From: Elainella sp. Prado103
Lineage (GTDB): Bacteria; Cyanobacteriota; Cyanobacteriia; Elainellales; Elainellaceae
DNA length: 64,000 nucleotides
Assembly: GCA_025454395.1 (NCBI GenBank)
Contig: JALOOM010000051.1
Coordinates: forward strand, 1-64,000
Reading direction: 5' to 3'
Positions 1 through 8,842 of the stretch are shown here, one piece after another. The notes under the pieces were generated by a model. The model had not been told where the DNA came from. It searched no databases and saw only the letters and a list, made by a program, of their open reading frames with translations. The position numbers were made by a program, and so were the translations under genes. Position 1 is the stretch's first letter; the number at the start of each line of letters is the position of its first letter.

Positions 1-411
1 ATTCAGCGTATTGTTGCCATTATCACTGTAGTAGTACCAGTTACCGGCATAGAGCTGATCGTTACCATCGCCGCCGTTGAGCGTATCGCCACCATTATCT
101 CCAAACAGCACGTCATTGCCAGCACCCCCTTCTAGAGTGTCATCCCCATCGCGACCGCCCAAGGTGTCATCGCCATCTCCACCGCCCGTCACAGAGTCAG
201 CGCTGTTGGAACCACTAAACTCAATCCGCTCGACATTGCTGCCTGTTAAATCTGTGCCTGTAATGGTGTAGTTACTACTAACGTTGAGGCTGACTCCAGT
301 GGGGCGATCGACGTACTCTAAGCTCAGAGTATCAGTGCCCGTGCCGCCATCTACAGTATTGCTGCCTCCACTGGATGCTGCCTCCACTGGAGTTGATGCG
401 AAGGTAGTCAT
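1..411 (-). pseudogene. RTX repeat protein, part downstream of a frameshift (runs off left edge)
   Basis: This is the continuation, in another frame, of the RTX gene that starts at 1114. Read on the minus strand from about 375 it stays open to base 1 and gives typical RTX nonapeptides ([24 protein letters not shown]). A local ATG at 411 lies in this frame, so a gene caller could report it as a separate gene. The segment at 1-75 nearly repeats the segment from 425 on. The spacing is 424 bp; removing one 16-bp duplicate leaves 408 bp, which is 136 codons. That supports one original reading frame. The 3' end lies outside the window, so the secretion signal cannot be seen. Confidence 0.75.
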
Positions 412-1114
412 CGCCTGCGCCACCATTCAGCGTATTGTTGCCATTATCGCTGTAGTAGTACCAATCTCCACTGTAGAGACTATCGTTGCCATCACCCCCA
501 TCGATCGTGTCGCTGCCATCTCCACCAATCACCGTATCGTTTCCTGCGCCCGCAGAAATGTTGTCATCTCCATCCCCACCTTCTAAGTACTCATCCCCGC
601 TACCGCTAATCAGAACGTCATTGCCGTCACCGCTACGGATATCGTTATAGCCTGTCGTAGCTGAAACATTGACATTGTCATCGCCCGAACTGCCTCGAAA
701 GTCGATCCGCTCTATGTTTTGAATCCGCTTACCATCCGAGACATTACTACTGGCGCTAGTTAGACTGGTATAGGTGATAGTGACTCCGGTAGTCTGCGCA
801 CTATAGTCAAGGTAAAGGTAGTCATTGCCTGCCCCACCATTAATGTTATCGGCTCCTAGTCCAGGGGCAATGTAATCGTCTCCTGTGCCGCCGTTAATGG
901 TGTCATTGCCAGTAGAAGTGTTACTCCCATCATCACCATAAATAGTGTCATTGCCATCTCCTGCATTAATAGTATCGTTGCCGATCCCACCAACAATATA
1001 GTCATCTCCTGCATTTCCTGTGATATTGTCATTACCTTCATAACCATAAATACTATCGGGATCAGGAGTGCCCGCAAGAACGTCATTTCCGGGAGTACCT
1101 AAAATATCTGCCAT
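332..1114 (-). CDS. RTX calcium-binding repeat protein, N-terminal part, frameshifted
   Basis: The protein starts [15 protein letters not shown] and runs straight into hemolysin-type repeats ([31 protein letters not shown]). RTX proteins bind Ca2+ between repeats and are usually exported by type I secretion through a C-terminal signal, so no N-terminal signal peptide is expected and none is seen. ATG 1114 is preferred over an in-frame TTG at 1120 because AAGGA lies about 9 nt upstream. The frame ends at 332 in a non-RTX tail rich in W, R and Q, straight after an exact 16-bp tandem duplication at 360-391. The natural protein should continue in the frame described at 1-411. No secretion or partner gene lies beside it. 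Confidence 0.8.
   Translation of the reverse strand: MADILGTPGNDVLAGTPDPDSIYGYEGNDNITGNAGDDYIVGGIGNDTINAGDGNDTIYGDDGSNTSTGNDTINGGTGDDYIAPGLGADNINGGAGNDYLYLDYSAQTTGVTITYTSLTSASSNVSDGKRIQNIERIDFRGSSGDDNVNVSATTGYNDIRSGDGNDVLISGSGDEYLEGGDGDDNISAGAGNDTVIGGDGSDTIDGGDGNDSLYSGDWYYYSDNGNNTLNGGAGDDYLRINSSGGSIQWRQQYCRWRHGH
360..391. repeat. Exact 16-bp tandem duplication causing a frameshift
   Basis: The unit tgctgcctccactgga is present twice without mismatch, at 360-375 and 376-391. Sixteen is not a multiple of three, so the duplication shifts the RTX reading frame. Deleting one copy restores continuous RTX repeats. Confidence 0.95.
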
Positions 1115-1706
1115 GATCAATTTCCTTTGGATGGTGAGAATCCAGTGATGTTTTAAAGTTGACTCGATGTTTTCAGCTCAAACTATTCCTGTTTAGGAGG
1201 GAATAATTTAGAGCAGAGGATTTCTGGACGTGGAGTTGCATTTGACCGTTGATAATGCTGAACTCTAGCCCATTGATGAGGTTGCACTCACTTCTCGCGT
1301 CTTTCAATCGCTGAGATGATGAGAAATGTATGTTTTTGTCTTAGTCGATCGCTGTTGTAAATTCAACAGGATGCCGGATGCTCCCTGTTTGAACAGTGCA
1401 ATTCTAAAGTGATGACGATTACCAACCAGCACAACTATGCTGAGGAGAAATAGCAAGCTGGTCTAGGAAAAATTAAAAGGCATCAGCCGCTTTAACTCCA
1501 AGACCAAAGTCACTCAACCCAGGAACAGGAGACTACGAACCAGATTAAGATTGATCATCAGTCAGTCGTGAAACAAGAGGTTTGCTGCAATCCTGTCTTG
1601 ACTGGTAGGAGCCCCTTGAGAGTGGCAATTTGAACTGCCGCTTGCAGAAACCATTGCTCAATCATTTCACTAATGACATGAGATCTATTTATACATTCAG
1701 TCCACT

Positions 1707-1740
1707 GAAGCCCTGATATTTGAGAAGCCCTGATATTTGA
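1707..1740. repeat. 17-bp tandem duplication
   Basis: The unit gaagccctgatatttga occurs twice, exactly, at 1707-1723 and 1724-1740. Confidence 0.9.
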
Positions 1741-1754
1741 ACAGTCACATCTAT

Positions 1755-1778
1755 ATCTGCATGAGTATCTGCATGAGT
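1755..1778. repeat. 12-bp tandem duplication
   Basis: The unit atctgcatgagt occurs twice, exactly. Confidence 0.9.
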
Positions 1779-1894
1779 CGTCGTCTTTGCCATGATCTAC
1801 TACATAGCATCTAGGATTCTAATCATCCCAGATGAGCGATAACCAGCCAGTCTATCGATGGGTCATGCCATAGGTGATCTACTCGGCAGAGATT

Positions 1895-1950
1895 ATAGAT
1901 GCCGATTGATAGATGCCGATTAATAGATACCAATTAATAGATACCAATTG
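1895..1950. repeat. 14-bp tandem repeat, 4 copies
   Basis: There are four 14-bp units: atagatgccgattg, atagatgccgatta, atagataccaatta and atagataccaattg. The graded differences suggest stepwise duplication followed by point changes, or duplication of an already duplicated block. Confidence 0.9.
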
Positions 1951-2180
1951 ATAGGACTGACACACGCAGAAATTTCCTCTGTGCGCTTCCACCACATTGC
2001 ATCATGCTGCACCACGATTAAAAGATATCACTGCTAAAAAATAAATGGAATGTATTAATTGTAACGTTTACAAAATCCTTACAATCCCTGCAATGGGTTT
2101 CATGCGACGATACAAACTAAGATTACTTATCCGTGAGCGTGTAGAATCAGACATTAAACTCTCCAAGCAAGTTCGTCTGA

Positions 2181-2220
2181 TCCAAGGTCAACAATCCAAG
2201 GTCAACAATCCAAGGTTAAC
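2181..2220. repeat. 14-bp tandem repeat, 2.9 copies
   Basis: The unit tccaaggtcaacaa is repeated at 2181-2194 and 2195-2208, followed by a diverged partial copy to 2220. Confidence 0.9.
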
Positions 2221-2562
2221 AGAGTACAACTTCTAGACAGGCTGTAGCTGAGAGAGTGAATGGTGAGAAACTCTCCCATGACAACAACTCTGCGATTGAA
2301 TCCATTGCCACCGTAAATAGCAATGGGTGTTATACAAGCTTGGTTGCTAAAACTATAACCAGGCACGATGACAACGTTATTATTATCAGAACGATCGCAG
2401 GCTTTTGCACAACTTTTGCACGAATCATATTTTCTTGCCTGCTATCTGCTTTATATCAAAAATTGCTTTACATCAAAAATTGATCATTGCTGCTTGACTG
2501 GAAACTTTGCTGCAACAAAAATCTAGACAGTTACGAGTCTTGTCGAAATAACTTGAGCAGGC

Positions 2563-2580
2563 CAGGGGCTTAAGCTCCTG
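2563..2580. repeat. 18-nt palindrome
   Basis: caggggcttaagctcctg is self-complementary over its whole length with one G-T pair. Palindromes built around a central CTTAAG are a plausible interspersed-repeat type in cyanobacteria. With a single copy here, that class is inference. Confidence 0.5.
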
Positions 2581-2646
2581 CTTACAGCCATACCTAAAGT
2601 GATCAGCTTATTCGTACAAGCTGCCTTAGTTTCAGGTTGCCTTTGC

Positions 2647-2688
2647 CAATTATCTGTCAATTCTTTGTCAATTATCTGTCAATTCTTT
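2647..2688. repeat. 22-bp tandem duplication
   Basis: A 22-bp unit starting caattatctgtcaattcttt is present almost twice (2647-2668 and 2669-2688). Confidence 0.85.
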
Positions 2689-2951
2689 TAACTATCTTTT
2701 ATCCAACTCTTTAATTCCGGGAAGATAACTGACCATTCAGTAAAGAGATAACGAAGTTATTGACACTGCTAGAAACCAGTCAAGATAATGAGGGGAAAAG
2801 ATTCGTGTCATTTATTATCTTGCTGAACCCCCAGCCGAACTGCACTTCGCGCTGCTTTGCATTTCATTCAATCTTTTGATCTGACGCTACGAGCACCAAA
2901 CGGGCACCCCAACAATTACCAATTCCCGCAATGAGGTAAAGCATTCAATCT

Positions 2952-4028
2952 ATGCTAGTCAGTTCGCATTTGTCAGAAGTACCAACGGTTAGGCGTTTAA
3001 TGAACATTTGGGCCGATCGCTATCTCCCCAACTTTGCCAGTTTATCAATCAGCACAAATCCATCAATGCGGGATGAGTTGCGTCGCGCCGCTTCCCACGA
3101 GGGTCGCACTCAAATGATCGCCCAATTCAATCCACCACTGATTGAAGAGAAATGTCATCTTGCAGTGATCAGAACCAAAGATTTATACGATCATCTGCCA
3201 GAGAACTTAGAGTTTATGGAAGCGTTACGATTATCTCAATTCGCTAGCCGAGTCTACCTCAAACTTTTCGAGGTCTATCAAGAATCAGCGACAACCACTA
3301 CTTCTGCCCCAGAACTTACTTCTACCCCAGAACTGTGGGATCGATATGGAGGCTCCTCTTTAGCGGCTTGGAAAATTCCTAAAATCGATCGACTAGCAGA
3401 TACATTAGAACCGTTACTGTTACAGTTTCAAGAGCAGCACATGATCGCTAAAAACTGGCGAATGCTTGGCTTTATCACAACACAGATTAGCCTTAGCAAT
3501 GCTTTGTTATATGAACACTTAACATCCGTCGAGCAAGTTTTAATAGCACCTTATTTTAATTTCCTGGAAGAGCAGGTTGCCCTGCCTTGGCAACGCATCT
3601 GTGCCGCCGCTGCTGGACACCATAGCGACTCTCCAAGCTTTCGCCTTGTTGAGCAGATGATGCCTCTCGCCTCAGAAATTTCACAAACGGTGTTCCACCG
3701 CCTACATACATCTTTCCCCCATCACCAGAGCCGTAGAGGACATCTGGATCATCCGGGCGTTCGACATTCCTGTCTGCGCGATTTAAGCATGTTTCAGGCG
3801 TACCTCTGGCTATGCGTCTTACAGGGCAGCCTCAAGGTCGTCGAACAAGAGTTGATCGCATTGTGCGTCATGGTGTTGGAATGTGTTGGCGTATCCTGGG
3901 AAATGACCGCCCAAGCTAATGAACTGTTAATGAATGAAATTTTGCATCGCCTGGCACCTCAAGAACAAGATCTGATTCGACCCTATACCGCCAGCATGAT
4001 ACGAGCCTTCTGCCAGCAAGATGAGTAG
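2952..4028 (+). CDS. Hypothetical protein, 358 aa
   Basis: I do not recognise a family. The protein is soluble-looking and probably mostly helical, rich in L, Q and E, with no signal peptide or clear membrane segment. Its codon use and in-frame CGATCG sites resemble the neighbouring genes, so it is likely real. ATG 2952 is the first in-frame start; the GAGGTAAAG about 10-18 nt upstream can serve as the ribosome binding site. Residues 117-128 are a direct duplication (TSAPEL then TSTPEL) from an 18-bp in-frame tandem repeat. It stands alone, 240 bp before the next gene on the same strand. Confidence 0.75.
   Translation: MLVSSHLSEVPTVRRLMNIWADRYLPNFASLSISTNPSMRDELRRAASHEGRTQMIAQFNPPLIEEKCHLAVIRTKDLYDHLPENLEFMEALRLSQFASRVYLKLFEVYQESATTTTSAPELTSTPELWDRYGGSSLAAWKIPKIDRLADTLEPLLLQFQEQHMIAKNWRMLGFITTQISLSNALLYEHLTSVEQVLIAPYFNFLEEQVALPWQRICAAAAGHHSDSPSFRLVEQMMPLASEISQTVFHRLHTSFPHHQSRRGHLDHPGVRHSCLRDLSMFQAYLWLCVLQGSLKVVEQELIALCVMVLECVGVSWEMTAQANELLMNEILHRLAPQEQDLIRPYTASMIRAFCQQDE
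3300..3335. repeat. 18-bp in-frame tandem duplication
   Basis: Two 18-bp units, differing at two bases, encode TSAPEL and TSTPEL in the 2952-4028 gene. The length keeps the reading frame. Confidence 0.85.
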
Positions 4029-4265
4029 GTCATTCCTTTTTTATCAAATTCTATCAAAACAGCTTTCTGCCCCCCAGAGTCATCCAGTTATTATTCAATT
4101 TCTGATCGAGGATCATCCCAATGCAGTATTCTCTGCAAAAGATTCAGAAAAGCTTATAACCCTATCAGAAGGGCTCGATCGGCGGTATTAATCTTAGGTA
4201 GATAGAGTCAGAAAATGCTCTGACCCTGTGCCAAGATTTCTAATCATGAATCGAGGTTGAATGCC

Positions 4266-4793
4266 ATGGGACTTTTCTTTGATGTTTTGAGTTCAATCAA
4301 CAATCCTAATCAGAATGGTAGCGTTGATCAGTTGAGTACGATTATGAATACAGTTCAGCAAGCGGCTGCAACCACTGGGGTCGAACCTTCTACCGTGCAA
4401 ACCGTACTCTCTGGTCTAGGCGGGGCACTCCGTCCGGCTTTGCAACAGCAGGCTTCGGGCGGCGGTATGGGCAATCTGGTTGGACAGTTGGCAGGGATGG
4501 CAGGAGGAGCCTCAGCCATGGGCGGATTATCTTCTCTGCTATCTCCACAGCTCCAAGAGCAACTCATTCAAGGGGTCACTCAAAAAACGGGGGTTAATGC
4601 CGGTGTCGTGCAAAGTTTATTACCAACATTGCTACCCGCAGTCATGCAGCTTTTGAATATGGGTGGCAGCAAAACGGGTGGATTGACCGGTAACCCCTTG
4701 CTACAGTCTTTCTTAGATGGCGATCGGGATCAGGATGTCGATTTAGGGGATGTCTTCCACTTTGCCAACCGTTTTTTGAACCCACCGCGATAA
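4266..4793 (+). CDS. YidB/DUF937-like protein
   Basis: This 175-aa protein starts MGLFFDVLSSINNPNQ. It has a glycine- and alanine-rich centre (QASGGGMGNLVGQLAGMAGG), then the paired LLP..LPAVMQLL helix typical of DUF937/YidB-like proteins, and ends with a DGDRDQDVDLGDV acidic stretch resembling an EF-hand-like Dx(D)x(D) segment. The role is unknown; YidB-type proteins are small, helical and often Gly/Gln-rich. ATG 4266 is chosen because CGAGG lies about 10 nt upstream; a TTG at 4257 is less likely. The gene converges with the minus-strand gene ending at 5100. Confidence 0.75.
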   Translation: MGLFFDVLSSINNPNQNGSVDQLSTIMNTVQQAAATTGVEPSTVQTVLSGLGGALRPALQQQASGGGMGNLVGQLAGMAGGASAMGGLSSLLSPQLQEQLIQGVTQKTGVNAGVVQSLLPTLLPAVMQLLNMGGSKTGGLTGNPLLQSFLDGDRDQDVDLGDVFHFANRFLNPPR

Positions 4794-4855
4794 CCCCTGT
4801 TTAAGCCCCTTTTAAGACCCCTGTTTGAGGGATGCTCTCTCGCTTACGATCAGGC

Positions 4856-4891
4856 TCAACAGTGACTGGAGTATCAACAGTGACTGGAGCA
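4856..4891. repeat. 18-bp tandem duplication
   Basis: tcaacagtgactggagta is followed at once by tcaacagtgactggagca, one mismatch. Confidence 0.9.
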
Positions 4892-4927
4892 AGCGATGGG
4901 AGATGGCAGGAATTAATTGGATCACCA

Positions 4928-4953
4928 AAGCCTCAAACCAAAGCCTCAAACCA
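4928..4953. repeat. 13-bp tandem duplication
   Basis: The unit aagcctcaaacca occurs twice, exactly. Confidence 0.9.
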
Positions 4954-4957
4954 AAAA

Positions 4958-4983
4958 TGGATCGGACTTTTTTGACCGATCCA
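4958..4983. terminator. Perfect 8-bp hairpin between convergent genes
   Basis: TGGATCGG and CCGATCCA pair perfectly around a T-rich 10-nt loop, flanked by A5 upstream. It lies between two convergent genes (4266-4793 plus, 5100-7316 minus) and may act as a terminator for either. The T-run is in the loop rather than after the stem, so this is not a textbook intrinsic terminator. Confidence 0.4.
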
Positions 4984-4988
4984 TCTAT

Positions 4989-5032
4989 TACATTTAGACT
5001 ACATTTAGACTACATTTAGACTACATTTAGAC
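4989..5032. repeat. 11-bp tandem repeat, 4 copies
   Basis: The unit tacatttagac is repeated four times without mismatch. Confidence 0.95.
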
Positions 5033-5039
5033 AAATTAT

Positions 5040-5087
5040 CACTGTTCAGACAAGTTGCCACTGTTCAGACAAGTTGCCACTGTTCAG
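5040..5087. repeat. 19-bp tandem repeat, 2.5 copies
   Basis: The unit cactgttcagacaagttgc is at 5040-5058 and 5059-5077, with a third partial copy to 5087. The array ends 13 bp from the stop codon at 5100. Confidence 0.95.
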
Positions 5088-5099
5088 GCTACTGTTCTC

Positions 5100-7316
5100 T
5101 CAGACACCCTCACTCCCTGCAATGGAAACCGGGGCCGATCGGGCAATCCGCAACCATCGGCCATTATTGGCCAAATAGCCAATCTCAGCGACATAGTCTC
5201 CATCACCCGGCACGGTCACATGCCGATCGACTTCGGTTTCTTCACAGTTAAACTGCTGAACCCGATGAGGCGCTTGTTGTTCAACATCAATTCCCGTTAC
5301 ATCGCAAATTCGAAGAATGAACTCTTCGCCGCCATGCTGTTTGGCAATTTCTTTGTGATGATCGAGCACTTCCCAATACACATAAGCATCTTGCCCTTGG
5401 CGGGGAACCACGACAATCTGGCTGCGACGAACGCGATTTGCACGCTGTCCCGTCAGTCCTGCCCCCACTGCGGCTACTCCAGCTCCGATCGCCCCACCAG
5501 CCAAAGTGGTTTTCAACGCGTCTCCTAAACCGGCCATGCCAGAGGTAGAAGCGGGTTCCTCACTCCGATCATCCACCACATTACTCGACGAAATGGGAGA
5601 CGGATCGACGATCGGCACACCTTCAGCCCCTCGGAAGGAGCCACCCATCGTCGGCAAGGTCGGTAGAGGCGGCGGGCTGACCTCGGTACGAGGCTGTTCG
5701 GCAGGCGTGTCGTCCCAACTGGCAGCCGGGAAATCTGCGGCGGGAAAATCTGTGACCCCAAATTCTGACTGCTCTTCTTGGGCAGGAATTCGTACCGTTT
5801 CAGATTGAGCCAACCGAATCCATCGTCCTTGGTAGGTGACATAGCCCAACTCTGCCATATAGTCTCGATCGCTCTGGGGAATTGGAATATGCCGATCGCG
5901 ATCGGTTTCCTCACAATCAAATTGCTCGATGCTATGGGCCGGATGGCGTTCCAGATCTTGACCCGTCACATCATAGAGCCGCAAAGCCAGTTGTTGTCCC
6001 CCTTCTTCTTTACGAACTCGTTGCTTGGTCGCTTCCGACACTTCCCAGTAAGCATAAGCCTCTTGAGCCGTTCTGGGCACTAAAACCAGCCGACTTTCTG
6101 GATCTGTTACAGCGGCAGCTCCGGTAGCAGCTCCTACTGCGGCTCCACCTCCGCCTTCTTCCGCTCGATCTAAGCCTCTAAACAGCGTAAATAGCAAAGC
6201 ACCCAGCAGCGGAATCGATAGCAGCCAGAGCCACCAAGGCACGCCCGTTCGATCGGTGCTCCCAACAGCATCGGGAGCTTGAGCGATCGCATCAGGAGCA
6301 GCAGGACTCACGGCAGCATTTGGATCAACCGCAGGGGCAGGGCTAGTCGGAGCGGCAGCATTTGGATCAACCGCAGGGGCAGGGCTAGTCGGAGCCACTG
6401 GAGCGGCTGGAGGCACCGGAGCCACTGGAGCAGCAATATTACCGACCGATTCTTGCGGCACCCCAGCATTTGCGACAGTTTGCTGATTATCTGGAGCCGC
6501 GACATAACCGAGGAATGCCGCCACTGCCGGATTGGCTTGGGGGCCCTTATAAACATAGGTGAGAGCCTGCGAGAAGGGGTAGGTTGGATCGGTCGGTGGG
6601 GTACCATAGAGAGTGACGATCCGCACTCCAGGCTTGTTCACAACCTGATCGATAATGGCATAGCTGATGCCATCTTCGCCTAACTCCCGAATCATCGCAT
6701 CTACGTTGTCATCATTGACGGGAGCAGCGGTTTCACCCGTTCTAAACTCACCAGCTTGAAAGACTGGATAGGGTTGAAGCGCCGGACGGGTATCACTGGT
6801 CGGTCGATCGACCACCCGAATCCGCCGATCGGCACCACCAACTTGCGACCAGTTGGTAATTTCACCCCGGAAAATAGCGGCAAATTGCTCGCCAGTCAAA
6901 TCACCGGGAAAAGCATTTTGGTCGCCCACGACTACTGCGATCTTGCGACGGGTGATGGGCACCTGCACCAGACCCTGTGCTTGCTCTTCAGGGGTTAAGC
7001 TACGGCCGATCGCAGCTAAATCTACTTGATCGCCACGCACCGCATTCAGGGCATCTTCAACACTCTTTTCCTGAAGCTCAACTGTGGTACCCGGAAACTG
7101 AGATTCAAATTGCTGCTTCAGGGTCTGACTAATTGCTGTCATACTGGTCGAACCATCTATCCGCACCCGAGTCCCTGCCGGCACAGATGCAGGCTGAGCA
7201 GGTACCGGAGATTGGGCCGCGGCCGGACGCATAGACGGCAAAGAAGATTCTGAAACCGTCGCGACGGCTAGCAAAACCGCCAGAGCAGCGAGAGAAGAAG
7301 GAGGTTGTCGCAACAT
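5100..7316 (-). CDS. PstS-like substrate-binding protein fused to two DUF4912 domains
   Basis: The 738-aa product has an N-terminal signal or anchor segment (SLAALAVLLAVATVSES). A PstS-type phosphate-binding fold covers residues of about 45-290: RIDGSTSMTAI, DLAAIGRSLTPEE, FAAIFRGEITNWSQVGG. A P/A-rich linker with a 14-residue duplication follows, then one membrane segment (WWLWLLSIPLLGALLFTLF). Two DUF4912 modules come last, each with LVLVPR or IVVVPR, AYxYWEV, LRLYDVTG or LRICDVTG, and FxCEETxxDRH. Soluble phosphate-binding proteins normally end after the PBP fold, so this tethered fusion is unusual. Its ligand and the DUF4912 role are unknown; no pstCAB genes are nearby. ATG 7316 is chosen because AGGTGAG lies about 7 nt upstream. 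Confidence 0.85.
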   Translation of the reverse strand: MLRQPPSSLAALAVLLAVATVSESSLPSMRPAAAQSPVPAQPASVPAGTRVRIDGSTSMTAISQTLKQQFESQFPGTTVELQEKSVEDALNAVRGDQVDLAAIGRSLTPEEQAQGLVQVPITRRKIAVVVGDQNAFPGDLTGEQFAAIFRGEITNWSQVGGADRRIRVVDRPTSDTRPALQPYPVFQAGEFRTGETAAPVNDDNVDAMIRELGEDGISYAIIDQVVNKPGVRIVTLYGTPPTDPTYPFSQALTYVYKGPQANPAVAAFLGYVAAPDNQQTVANAGVPQESVGNIAAPVAPVPPAAPVAPTSPAPAVDPNAAAPTSPAPAVDPNAAVSPAAPDAIAQAPDAVGSTDRTGVPWWLWLLSIPLLGALLFTLFRGLDRAEEGGGGAAVGAATGAAAVTDPESRLVLVPRTAQEAYAYWEVSEATKQRVRKEEGGQQLALRLYDVTGQDLERHPAHSIEQFDCEETDRDRHIPIPQSDRDYMAELGYVTYQGRWIRLAQSETVRIPAQEEQSEFGVTDFPAADFPAASWDDTPAEQPRTEVSPPPLPTLPTMGGSFRGAEGVPIVDPSPISSSNVVDDRSEEPASTSGMAGLGDALKTTLAGGAIGAGVAAVGAGLTGQRANRVRRSQIVVVPRQGQDAYVYWEVLDHHKEIAKQHGGEEFILRICDVTGIDVEQQAPHRVQQFNCEETEVDRHVTVPGDGDYVAEIGYLANNGRWLRIARSAPVSIAGSEGV
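6313..6396. repeat. 42-bp in-frame tandem duplication
   Basis: Two 42-bp units encode a P/A-rich 14-mer (PTSPAPAVDPNAA) twice in the linker of the PstS-DUF4912 protein. The length is a multiple of three. Confidence 0.9.
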
Positions 7317-7421
7317 GACCAGCTCACCTGAATGATGCAAAGTTTAACCAAAGGCACGCTCATGATACAGCGAGCCAACGAAAAATTTCACTTTGTAGAA
7401 ATAATTTAATCCAGCGCCCAA

Positions 7422-7468
7422 ATCGCTAAACCATCGCTAAACCAATGTCGTTCTAAACCAATGTCGTT
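7422..7468. repeat. Overlapping 11-bp and 16-bp tandem duplications over a start codon
   Basis: atcgctaaacc occurs at 7422-7432 and 7433-7443. The 16-bp unit ctaaaccaatgtcgtt occurs at 7437-7452 and 7453-7468. The second 16-bp copy holds the ATG of the next gene. The first copy holds a decoy ATG that reads ATG TCG TTC TAA. Confidence 0.95.
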
Positions 7469-8798
7469 GATTGATATTCTAATTCTTTCCAATGGGCCAG
7501 GTGAACTGACCACTTGGGTTCGCCCTGTCGTGCAGGCTTTACGGCACCAGGCAGATCATCGCTCCCTCCGCATTTCGTTGGTGCTGGCTCCATGCCCTAA
7601 TGCCAGTGGCGAGGAAGCGACCATCGCCCGGGGCTACTCCGAGATCGATCGGGTGCAGGCTGCCACACATTTCCTACCTTTTTTGCTTTTTGGGAAAACC
7701 GCAGAAAATTGGGATTGGGCTCCGCGCGGAATGGTGATTTTTCTAGGGGGTGATCAATTTTTTCCCGTGGTGATTGGGAAGCGTTTGGGCTACAAAATTT
7801 TAATTTATGGAGAGTGGGAAACGCGCTGGCATCGCTGGGTGGATGCTTTTGCCGTGATGAAGCCAGAATTAATCGATCGGGTCAAACCCATGTATCGTTC
7901 AAAATTTACGGTTGTGGGCGATCTGATGGCTGATGTACCCGCTGCTCTGCCACCCTCTCCGTCATCGGCAACAACTTCAACCCCTACTCTCACTCCGACT
8001 GCAACCCAGCGGTTCCGGGTTGAAGCCCATCCCCCGATCGAGCAGCAGTCAACCGATCCGACACCCAGCCAGCCAACGATCGGGCTACTACCAGGCTCTA
8101 AACCGGCCAAGCTGATGCAAGGGGTTCCGTTAGGATTAGCGATCATAGAACAGGTGCGGCTGGTTTACCCTCAGATGCGAGTCGTGCTGCCAGTTGCTCC
8201 TACCCTCGATCTAGCCACATTGGCTCAATTTGCGAACCCCGATTTTAATCCTGCCGTTGCTTGGTTTGGAGGTGTCACTGCTCAATTGGTCTATCAGAAC
8301 GATCGACCCTATCTACAAACTCAAACAGGCTTACAAGTTGAACTTTGGCTCGCTTCTCCCGCCCACGATCTGTTACGCCAATGCGATTTGTGTTTAACCA
8401 CCGTCGGAGCCAATACAGCCGAGTTAGGAGCCCTAGCGGTGCCGATGCTGGTGCTCATTCCCACTCAACAACTCGATGCCATGCGATCCTGGGATGGCTT
8501 GCCAGGTCTACTCGCCAACTTGCCTGGCATAGGCACCTTATTTGCCCAACTGATCAATCGTTGGTTTCTGCGGCATAAACGGCTACTAGCCTGGCCAAAC
8601 ATTTGGGCAGGTGAAATGATTGTGCCAGAATTAATTGGCAATTTGGATCCGCATCAGGTGGCAGCGCAGGTGATCGACTGGCTTCAGGATCCCCAACAGC
8701 GATTAGGGATTCAGCAGAAATTGCGCCAAGTGCGGGGAGCCGCAGGGGCAGCCGATCGGCTGGCTACGCTCGTTTACACTTTATTGGATTTGAATTGA
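7461..8798 (+). CDS. LpxB-related glycosyltransferase-like protein
   Basis: This 445-aa protein resembles the lipid-A-disaccharide-synthase-related family of cyanobacteria and plants: it opens with ILILSNGPGELTTWVRPV and has GLLPGSKPAKL, then CLTTVGANTAELGALAVPML, in the places of the GT-B sugar-nucleotide-binding loop. It probably transfers a sugar to a lipid or similar acceptor, but true LpxB function is not established for this family. A low-complexity T/P/S segment (about residues 157-205) interrupts the fold. The start ATG lies in the second copy of a 16-bp duplication and no clear Shine-Dalgarno precedes it. The membrane-protein gene at 8843 follows after 44 bp and is probably co-transcribed. 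Confidence 0.75.
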   Translation: MSLIDILILSNGPGELTTWVRPVVQALRHQADHRSLRISLVLAPCPNASGEEATIARGYSEIDRVQAATHFLPFLLFGKTAENWDWAPRGMVIFLGGDQFFPVVIGKRLGYKILIYGEWETRWHRWVDAFAVMKPELIDRVKPMYRSKFTVVGDLMADVPAALPPSPSSATTSTPTLTPTATQRFRVEAHPPIEQQSTDPTPSQPTIGLLPGSKPAKLMQGVPLGLAIIEQVRLVYPQMRVVLPVAPTLDLATLAQFANPDFNPAVAWFGGVTAQLVYQNDRPYLQTQTGLQVELWLASPAHDLLRQCDLCLTTVGANTAELGALAVPMLVLIPTQQLDAMRSWDGLPGLLANLPGIGTLFAQLINRWFLRHKRLLAWPNIWAGEMIVPELIGNLDPHQVAAQVIDWLQDPQQRLGIQQKLRQVRGAAGAADRLATLVYTLLDLN

Positions 8799-8842
8799 GT
8801 GATCCAGTTTTCATGACTTCAGATGAATCGTGAGGATAAATC

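Larger units (their letters stand above)
1115..2951. other. 1.8-kb gene-poor region with many short tandem duplications
   Basis: No convincing gene is seen. Two short open frames (2045-2236 and 2256-2483) lack ribosome binding sites and recognisable families, and the first contains tandem repeats. The stretch is AT-rich. It holds separate tandem duplications of unrelated units (1707-1740, 1755-1778, 1895-1950, 2181-2220, 2647-2688) and a palindrome at 2563-2580. It separates the minus-strand RTX gene from the plus-strand gene at 2952, so promoters for both probably lie here, but I cannot place them. Confidence 0.6.

Noticed and set aside
2045-2236. Short open frame, 63 codons
   Set aside because: No ribosome binding site or family, and its 3' part is made of the 14-bp repeat at 2181-2220.
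2256-2483. Short open frame, 75 codons
   Set aside because: No ribosome binding site or recognisable family; lies in AT-rich gene-poor DNA.
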